In this document: piece by piece, positions 61,601 to 64,000 of the stretch
Layout: every line of letters begins with the position of its first letter
How positions within the stretch are numbered: the stretch's first letter is position 1
DNA from: Channa striata
Taxonomy: Eukaryota > Chordata > Actinopteri > Anabantiformes > Channidae
Assembly (NCBI GenBank): GCA_033026295.1
Contig: CM065178.1
Location: forward strand, 22,273,781 to 22,337,780
DNA length: 64,000 nucleotides
Direction: 5' to 3'
Notes under the pieces: generated by a model
What the model saw: the letters and a program-made list of their open reading frames with translations, nothing else
Databases searched by the model: none
Told to the model about the DNA's origin: nothing
Translations under genes and position numbers: made by a program

Positions 61601-63621
61601 ATCTAATAATGAAGTAAATGCTGTGTTGAGGGAGTTACTGTCAGCATCTACATGAATGTTAAAGTCGCCCACTATGACGACTTTATCTGCACTAAGTCAT
61701 CAAAGTATTTAGAATAAGGGACTGGAGGACGGTACACAATAACAAATAGATTTTGGATTTTGAGTTTTTCAAAATTATTCTACTGTGGGAGTGTTCTACT
61801 GCCACATTCCAAAGATACTTATAAAGGAACTTCAGATTTGTTAGTTAAATGTTATACGATTGTCTTTTCACAGAGCAAAAGAAGGGGAATCCAGGACCAG
61901 CATGCATGGACCCTGGCAACCCACTCCACAGCCGGCAGCGCGTGGTATTGCCAGTTCATTATCCAGGCAGAGTGCACCGAGCCGGCCAGGTGACTGCCTA
62001 CCCAACCAGAACCAGCATGGACCCCCACGGAAACCCCATTACTGTGCTCACTGTGGACCAGCACCCAGATCCTCAAGGTCTGTACCCACCCCAGGCAACG
62101 TCTGCCTTTCTTCGGAGTTACCACCCCACTCTCCATCTGGACCATTCACTCAACCCCCACCACTGCGGATTAGAACACCGTGGACCCCCCGCCTACCCAA
62201 CACAGCCACATCACGCTGCTTTTAAACGACCCAAGTTTCACAGTCGCAACTTTTCCCGTACAGCCTGCTTCTCACAGTATGAGACAATGTACCAACACTA
62301 CTATTTTCAGGGCTTGACTTTCCCTCAACAGCCCGATGCTGGCCAAGGCCCAGGCCCGGTAGGCCAGCTTGGTGGCAGCGGAGGGGCCCACAAGGGCCAC
62401 CACAGCAGGGCATTTCAGCAGGGGCTGTTATACCCCACAGTGGTACACATGGCACCTGCCTCTTCTTCAAGGATAGGTGATACCGGTAGCACATCTGGCC
62501 TGAGCTGTTATCACGGCCACCGCTCAGTGTGTAGTGGTTACCTTGCTGACTGTCCGGGTAGTGACAGCAGCAGCAGCAGCTCAGGTCAGTGCCACTGCTC
62601 CTCCAGTGACTCCATGTTAGACTGTACTGAGGTCAGCAACCAGGGGGTGTACGGTAGCTGCTCTACCTTCCGCAGCTCACTGAGCAGTGACTATGATCCT
62701 TTCGTCTACCGGAGTAAGAGTCCATGTAGGGGGTCTGCAGGGGAAGCAGGGGCTGCAGCTCACACAGTTCCTGCAGAGGATTCAACATCCCTTGCACACT
62801 TTGGACATGACTGCCTCCAGCTCCCTCCTGGAGCTTCAGGATATAACTCGGGGGACCACCTCTCCAACTGTAGTTTGGAGCCCACCTACAGCAGTCGCTC
62901 ATCACTGGAACCCAGGGATAACAGCAACACTAGCACTACCTCAGCAGGGGCTCCAGAGGCCACTGGAGCAGACAGGGGAAAAGGGGCGCAGGAGGAGTCA
63001 GGGGAGCTTGGAGCTGCAGCCTGCAGCTGCTGCTTTGAGGTGCTTCCTCCCAATGTGGAGTGCAAAGGGCAGGACTTAGACCAAGCTGGGCCTCTGGCCT
63101 CAGGACGCTGTCACAGAGGGGTGGACTTTCAGACCTCCACATCCAAGAACTATTTTGCTTCTGAGCATGTCTGCCCTTCCTCAGAGCAGGTAAGCTATGA
63201 AGGGCTGCCTTGCTGCTTCTACAAGGAGATGAAGGTCCACAGGGCTACAGCAGGACGCTACACAGAGGACTACGCTGTTAATGTGCAGTATGCACACGCA
63301 GACTCTGAGGCCTGCCCAGGACAGGGCTGCTGCGAACTCAACCAGAGAATACCCATAATTCCTGAGGACACAGATTGTGAATTGGGCACAGGGGCAGAGA
63401 CCCAGAGCAGTTTACTGCCCATCAGTGTCACAGTGGAGGCAGAGGTTTGGACTGGGGAGCAACATGAGCCTAGGGAAGGGTACTTCACCTCAGGACAGTT
63501 TAGGGGTCCACCTTACCCACAGGAGGAGGAGACCCGGGCTTTGTTCCTTCCTCAGCTTTCTGCAAGCCCCACTGCATTGGGAAGCAGTGCTTCAACAAAT
63601 GAGGGAGGTCTGGGTATATGA
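1604..63621 (+). CDS. znrf3: znrf3, complete coding region in 8 exons: transmembrane RING E3 ubiquitin ligase, Wnt-receptor turnover
   Basis: Eight exons with GT-AG borders join into one 2691-nt frame of 896 codons plus stop (human ZNRF3 is 936 residues). The order is signal peptide 1-32, extracellular protease-associated domain to about 190, one transmembrane helix about 196-214, RING 269-310, then a long cytoplasmic tail. Diagnostic stretches include [53 protein letters not shown], and the RING with ligands C269, C272, C287, H289, H292, C295, C306 and C309. Known family role: at the plasma membrane the ligase ubiquitinates Frizzled and LRP6 for endocytosis, lowering Wnt signalling; R-spondin bridging to LGR4/5/6 clears the ligase itself. 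RNF43 is the only close alternative. Identity to ZNRF3 through the ectodomain and in the tail blocks (SCYHGHRSVCSGYLADCPGS, QRIPIIPED) favours znrf3. No frameshift or missing RING ligand is seen. Confidence 0.97.
2903..2930 (+). repeat. (TG)n microsatellite
   Basis: Uninterrupted TG run of about 14 units in intron 1. Confidence 0.95.
5652..5709 (+). repeat. (CA)n microsatellite
   Basis: Uninterrupted CA run of about 29 units in intron 1. Confidence 0.95.
8899..8929 (+). repeat. (GA)n microsatellite
   Basis: GA run of about 15 units inside a purine-rich stretch of about 60 bases. Confidence 0.95.
9202..9372 (+). repeat. Long compound (TA)n / (TATTTA)n tract
   Basis: About 170 bases of pure A/T: TA dinucleotides, then a TATTTA hexamer array, then TA again. 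Open frames here (Ile/Tyr/Phe repeats) are artefacts. Confidence 0.95.
9480..9515 (+). repeat. (TG)n microsatellite, interrupted
   Basis: TG run broken by CATGCG, 110 bp after the TA tract. Confidence 0.9.
10851..10963 (+). pseudogene. Retroposed tRNA-like fossil (tRNA-Asp-like 5' half) with A tail
   Basis: Numbered from G1 at 10851, the A-box TAGTCTAATGG falls at position 8, where a tRNA has it. CTGTCAT at 10881-10887 matches the Asp anticodon loop (GTC between T33 and A37), one base out of register. The acceptor and anticodon stems are degraded and the B-box is barely recognisable. A run of A residues at about 10949-10963 ends the unit. It could instead be a decayed SINE head. Confidence 0.35.
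22334..22366 (+). repeat. C-run followed by A-run
   Basis: A homopolymer of C (about 15) abuts a run of about 13 A. Confidence 0.85.
22484..22533 (+). repeat. (CA)n microsatellite
   Basis: CA run of about 24 units with one early T interruption. Confidence 0.95.
23132..23155 (+). repeat. (TG)n microsatellite
   Basis: TG run of about 12 units ending in GCGCGC. Confidence 0.9.
24001..24078 (+). promoter_or_regulatory. Candidate internal promoter and first exon in intron 1
   Basis: A compact GC-rich patch carries an ETS/GABP-type motif CCGGAAGTGA (24031-24040) and an inverted one CTTCCTCCGG (24053-24062), the pairing seen in many TATA-less promoters. A good donor CCCCA|GTAAGTG follows at 24079. 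A transcript starting here could splice to exon 2, whose first codon is ATG. There is no expression evidence in the sequence. Confidence 0.3.
26543..26604 (+). repeat. (CA)n microsatellite
   Basis: CA run of about 29 units flanked by short TG runs on both sides, so the ends can pair with the array. Confidence 0.95.
27361..27402 (+). repeat. (TG)n microsatellite
   Basis: TG run of 21 units, about 220 bp before the three-copy local repeat. Confidence 0.95.
27625..27965 (+). repeat. Three-copy local repeat in intron 1
   Basis: Two near-identical copies (27625-27713 and 27884-27965) share GATAAATTCTT and GAACAACTTGCACTTCACTG, then CAGCTCACTAAATTGCCACA and CATTTCCAAGGATGTTTTAT, with two substitutions and a 7-bp gap. 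A third, more diverged copy (about 27745-27800: GGCTCACTAAATGTCCATGC) lies between them. Confidence 0.75.
28164..28183 (-). promoter_or_regulatory. Triple AGGTCA array, two overlapping DR1 nuclear-receptor motifs
   Basis: On the plus strand TGACCT occurs three times with exactly one base between copies (28164-28169, 28171-28176, 28178-28183). On the minus strand this is three perfect AGGTCA half-sites. DR1 spacing is bound by RXR, PPAR, HNF4 and COUP-TF receptors. Occupancy is unknown. Confidence 0.45.
28845..28868 (+). repeat. Poly-T tract
   Basis: Run of about 23 T in intron 1; a second run of about 14 T begins near 28921. Confidence 0.9.
32069..32083 (-). promoter_or_regulatory. CTCF-type motif in intron 1
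   Basis: The minus strand reads CCACCAGGGGGCGGC, a full match to the CTCF core as commonly written (CCASYAGRKGGCRS). A weaker oppositely oriented look-alike CCCCCAGGGGCAG lies at 32049-32061. Confidence 0.45.
33700..33720 (+). promoter_or_regulatory. Three-half-site nuclear-receptor cluster (DR1 + DR2)
   Basis: GGTTCA, one spacer base, AGGTCA, two spacer bases, GGGTCA. All three fit RGKTCA; DR2 is a retinoic-acid-receptor-type spacing. Confidence 0.35.
35013..35135 (+). CDS. znrf3: znrf3 exon 2: ectodomain residues 78-118, opens with an in-frame ATG
   Basis: A T-rich tract and TATAG precede the exon. It encodes 41 residues beginning [20 protein letters not shown] and ending CLTVLGK, with donor AAG|GTAATT and phase 0 on both sides. 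It carries part of the protease-associated fold of the Wnt-receptor ligase ectodomain. The loop ELDP-SCLTV looks one residue shorter than the mammalian form. The first codon is itself ATG. In mammals a shorter ZNRF3 isoform is annotated from the equivalent Met, so a transcript starting inside intron 1 would give an 819-residue form without a signal peptide. Confidence 0.96.
36908..36943 (+). repeat. (CA)n microsatellite
   Basis: CA run of about 18 units in intron 2. Confidence 0.95.
38976..39006 (+). repeat. (TG)n microsatellite
   Basis: TG run of about 15 units in intron 2. Confidence 0.95.
41105..41144 (+). repeat. (TG)n microsatellite
   Basis: TG run of 20 units in intron 2. Confidence 0.95.
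42404..42434 (+). repeat. Poly-A tract of 31
   Basis: Uninterrupted run of 31 A. No polyadenylation signal or recognisable retrocopy is seen directly upstream. Confidence 0.9.
44141..44361 (+). repeat. Inverted (TG)19 and (CA)22 microsatellite pair
   Basis: A TG run at 44141-44178 is followed 139 bp later by a CA run at 44318-44361. The arms are complementary, so RNA or single-stranded DNA could fold back into a stem of nearly 40 bp. Confidence 0.9.
44990..45225 (+). mobile_element. LINE 3' tail fragment, same family as the intron 7 element
   Basis: The plus strand carries the same 3' region as the intron 7 LINE: CCAGCCGGTCAAGCCAGACG, AAGGGAGTTTTTTTTTTCTC, CACTGTTGCCTACGCC, ATTGGGTTTTCTCTG, TATGTAAAGTGCCTTGAGAT and a terminal AGTGAATCGAATTG. 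It is strongly 5'-truncated and carries no coding sequence. Confidence 0.75.
45410..45423 (-). promoter_or_regulatory. CTCF-type motif in intron 2
   Basis: The minus strand reads CCACTAGAGGGCAG, a full match to the CTCF core in the same orientation as the site at 32069-32083. Confidence 0.45.
46635..46664 (+). repeat. (CA)n microsatellite
   Basis: CA run of about 15 units in intron 2. Confidence 0.95.
51185..51259 (+). CDS. znrf3: znrf3 exon 3: ectodomain residues 119-143
   Basis: This is a 75-nt exon of 25 codons reading AKRAVQRGATAVIFDVSENP followed by DAIDQ. The acceptor is TTTGCAG and the donor CAG|GTTTGT. It is phase 0 at both ends. The segment RGATAVIFDVSENP is a core strand and helix of the protease-associated domain shared by ZNRF3 and RNF43. 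It joins in frame to the LGK end of exon 2 and to LNQIAEDP in exon 4. The exon is short and was found from the protein match; splicing it out would keep the frame. Confidence 0.95.
53396..53750 (+). repeat. Dispersed teleost repeat
   Basis: It contains the widespread fish repeat words CCATCCATCCATATCTG, GGGGTCACGGGGTCTGGAG, TGTCTTTGGACTGTGGGAGG and CGAACACGCAAACTCC in their usual order. The repeat class is not assigned. It lies inside intron 3. Confidence 0.7.
53943..54195 (+). mobile_element. SINE-like element with tRNA-type promoter boxes
   Basis: An A-box match TGGCTCAGGAG (53953-53963) and a B-box match GGTTTAATCCC (53990-54000) are followed by the body words GTGTCCTTGGGCAAAACACC and TAAATAAGTACAGACCATTT, known from a dispersed fish repeat. 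It ends about 35 bp before exon 4. Confidence 0.6.
54231..54362 (+). CDS. znrf3: znrf3 exon 4: end of ectodomain, residues 144-187
   Basis: The exon has 44 codons, starting [20 protein letters not shown] and continuing through AVKLMNIVNKQKVARARIQH to RPPR. The acceptor is CGCTTCAG and the donor AGG|GTAAGA, phase 0. It completes the protease-associated domain and enters the basic juxtamembrane linker. The change from GSEDPL in mammals to IAEDPL here is conservative in position. The putative branch-point region lies only about 35 bp downstream of a SINE-like repeat that ends near 54195. Confidence 0.96.
54363..55309 (+). other. znrf3: znrf3 intron 4 (947 bp)
   Basis: Donor AGG|GTAAGA, acceptor TTTTCACAG with a second CAG directly following, phase 0. 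No repeat or internal gene is seen. Confidence 0.93.
55310..55420 (+). CDS. znrf3: znrf3 exon 5: transmembrane helix, residues 188-224
   Basis: This 111-nt, 37-codon exon begins QPTEYFDMG and runs straight into the membrane helix IFLAFFVVVSLVCLILLI (about residues 197-214), then the basic stop-transfer sequence KIKLKQRRSQ. The donor is CAG|GTAAGT. The acceptor is a NAGNAG tandem (CAG at 55307-55309, then CAG at 55310-55312). The upstream AG keeps Gln188, as in the mammalian protein; using the second AG would drop that one residue. The exon is phase 0 on both sides and holds the only membrane anchor, so skipping it would leave an in-frame protein without a transmembrane segment. Confidence 0.96.
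55421..56737 (+). other. znrf3: znrf3 intron 5 (1,317 bp)
   Basis: Donor CAG|GTAAGT, acceptor TTTCCAACAG, phase 0. Ordinary intronic DNA with nothing further recognised. Confidence 0.93.
56738..56905 (+). CDS. znrf3: znrf3 exon 6: cytoplasmic linker and first half of RING, residues 225-280
   Basis: The exon has 56 codons, from SSMNRMAIQALEKMETRKFK to STSDCAICLEKYIDGE. The acceptor is CCAACAG, placed so that AGC is the first codon. The donor is GAG|GTAAGA, phase 0. It holds the juxtamembrane helix, a Ser-rich stretch before the RING, and the first zinc-ligand pair C269 and C272 (CAIC). The intron that follows splits the RING between Glu280 and Glu281. An alternative AG two bases downstream would break the frame and is not used in this model. 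Confidence 0.95.
56906..58719 (+). other. znrf3: znrf3 intron 6 (1,814 bp), splits the RING domain
   Basis: Donor GAG|GTAAGA, acceptor CCATACAG, phase 0. AT-rich near 57100-57370, with a poly-T run near 57905-57921. A CTCF-like word with one mismatch is at 58442-58455 on the minus strand. No gene is seen. Confidence 0.92.
58720..58822 (+). CDS. znrf3: znrf3 exon 7: second half of RING-H2 domain, residues 281-314 plus one base
   Basis: The exon encodes ELRVIPCAHRFHKKCVDPWL followed by LQHHTCPHCRHNII. It supplies zinc ligands C287, H289, H292, C295, C306 and C309, completing the C3H2C3 RING that binds the E2 enzyme. Trp299, in the usual E2-contact position, is present. The acceptor is CCATACAG and the donor TCG|GTGAGT. 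The last base (G, 58822) is the first base of a split Glu codon finished by AG at the start of exon 8, so this is the only phase-1 junction in the gene. All ligands are intact, so the ligase should be active. Confidence 0.96.
58855..61845 (-). mobile_element. Decayed non-LTR retrotransposon (L2/CR1-like LINE), antisense in intron 7
   Basis: On the minus strand, translation gives in order: endonuclease pieces (LFVIVYRPPVPYSKYFDDLV near 61690-61755, then GDFNIHVDADSNSLNTAFTS and SVLSDHFLITFEFNL at 61370-61672); a linker with RKARTAYYSSLIEENKNNPR at 60839-61153; reverse transcriptase LLDLSAAFDTIDHKILLQRL at 60268-60534, with YGVPQGSVLG in a shifted frame just downstream; and the C-terminal part SLKSLQLIQNAAARLLTG and SLHWLPV at 59517-59819. 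The 3' end is the familiar fish LINE tail finishing AAATAAAATTGAATTGAA near 58857. Frameshifts and stops break the frame several times and the catalytic YADD box is absent, so it is dead. The family name (L2/Maui-like) is from motif memory. Confidence 0.88.
59988..60252. mobile_element. Short non-autonomous element nested in the LINE
   Basis: LINE coding similarity stops just after the GSVLG motif and resumes about 265 bp later. The intervening DNA has edges GTACCTAATAAAGTGGCCAG (right) and GTTTCTAATGTTTTGGCCAC (left), words seen at the ends of a dispersed fish repeat. The class is not certain. Its insertion or the associated deletion removed the LINE's YADD segment. Confidence 0.5.
61874..63621 (+). 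CDS. znrf3: znrf3 exon 8: long cytoplasmic tail and stop, residues 315-896
   Basis: This 1748-nt exon starts after TTTTCACAG, finishing Glu315 and reading EQKKGNPGP. Family blocks in order are RVVLPVHYPGRVHRAGQVTA, YPTRTSMDPHGNP, FSRTACFSQYETMYQHYYFQ, LSCYHGHRSVCSGYLADC, a serine run at about 546-551 encoded by five AGC codons, SNQGVYGSCSTFRSSLSSDY, YEGLPCCFY, and QRIPIIPED at about 805-813. The tail is low in predicted order, rich in Ser, His, Pro and Gly, and in this family carries Dishevelled-contact and phosphorylation regions. TGA is at 63619-63621. Mammalian ZNRF3 has an additional short last exon, so the exact C-terminus (NEGGLGI here) is the least certain part of the model. Confidence 0.93.
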
Positions 63622-64000
63622 ACTTGAGCCCCGGGAGAAAGGACTCAGTCAGAAGTATGTATTTGGTACCGTATCTGTCAGTCAGTCATTGAAACCTGCA
63701 GTTGCCTTGTTCTAACCTTGCTCTCTGAGCGCTGAATGTTATCACCTTAGATTGTGTGGAGTTCTACTGAAATGGCCTGTCCTCTTTAGATAAGCAGTGT
63801 ATCGAGTTCATTCCTGTGGCCACAAACGTCTCAGAACCTAACTGGGTTACAATAGCCCTGAGACGAAGTGAAACTACAAACATGGACGGAGATTATTTGA
63901 AAATAGAGGTAGGTTAGTACTGGCATCTACTCACCGATGGGCTGCAGTCATCAAGGTTCAGGCCCCTTTAATGTAAAAAGAATCTGCCAATTGTTTTTGC
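63622..64000 (+). other. znrf3: znrf3 3' untranslated region, start
   Basis: Sequence after the TGA at 63619-63621. No AATAAA-type signal is seen before the window ends, so the mRNA 3' end lies outside. A further short coding exon downstream cannot be excluded. Confidence 0.7.

Larger units (their letters stand above)
58823..61873 (+). other. znrf3: znrf3 intron 7 (3,051 bp), almost wholly a reverse-oriented LINE
   Basis: Donor TCG|GTGAGT, acceptor TTTTCACAG, phase 1. Only about 30 bp at the left edge and about 25-30 bp at the right edge do not read as LINE. This implies the ancestral intron was of the order of 60 bp before the insertion. Confidence 0.9.

Noticed and set aside
61849..61873. 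In-frame ATG upstream of exon 8 extending the long open frame
   Set aside because: The segment lies before a good acceptor (TTTTCACAG) and the conserved protein joins exon 7 at 61874, so it is intron read-through.
1..64000. CRISPR arrays, phage, operons or other prokaryotic systems
   Set aside because: The repeats are dinucleotide microsatellites and retroelements, and the coding content is a spliced vertebrate gene.

Overview
The window is a piece of a teleost fish chromosome. Supporting this are GT-AG introns of very unequal size, dozens of (CA)n/(TG)n microsatellites, fish-type LINE tails and SINE-like repeats, and one vertebrate gene whose encoded protein is unmistakable. No bacterial, viral or organellar gene is present.

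The whole window is essentially one plus-strand gene: znrf3, a single-pass membrane RING-type E3 ubiquitin ligase of the ZNRF3/RNF43 family. These ligases remove Frizzled and LRP6 from the cell surface and are themselves neutralised by R-spondins and LGR4/5/6. Eight coding exons can be placed to the base: 1604-1834, 35013-35135, 51185-51259, 54231-54362, 55310-55420, 56738-56905, 58720-58822 and 61874-63621. Joined, they give 2691 nt, i.e. 896 codons plus a TGA. The domain order is signal peptide (about 1-32), extracellular protease-associated domain (33 to about 190), transmembrane helix (about 196-214), C3H2C3 RING (269-310) and a long Ser/His/Pro-rich cytoplasmic tail. The first six introns are phase 0 and the last is phase 1.

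Layout. 1-620 is an A/C-rich degenerate repeat. About 780-1603 is the promoter and 5' UTR region, with TCF/LEF motifs, an E-box, a long purine tract and a short uORF whose stop overlaps the start codon. 1604-1834 is exon 1 in a CpG-rich stretch. 1835-35012 is the 33-kb intron 1, with microsatellites, a nuclear-receptor half-site array, a CTCF-type motif and a promoter-like patch near 24.03 kb. 35013-35135 is exon 2 and 35136-51184 is the 16-kb intron 2. 51185-63621 holds exons 3-8 with short introns, of which intron 7 is almost entirely one decayed LINE in reverse orientation. 63622-64000 is 3' UTR running off the window.

I did not find a novel multi-gene system. The points most worth following up concern regulation and gene structure: the uORF/start overlap, the TCF site beside the purine tract, a possible internal promoter that could feed the ATG at the first codon of exon 2, a perfect triple DR1 array, and transposon sequence sitting within tens of bases of splice acceptors. 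All calls come from reading the sequence; no alignment or database search was run.
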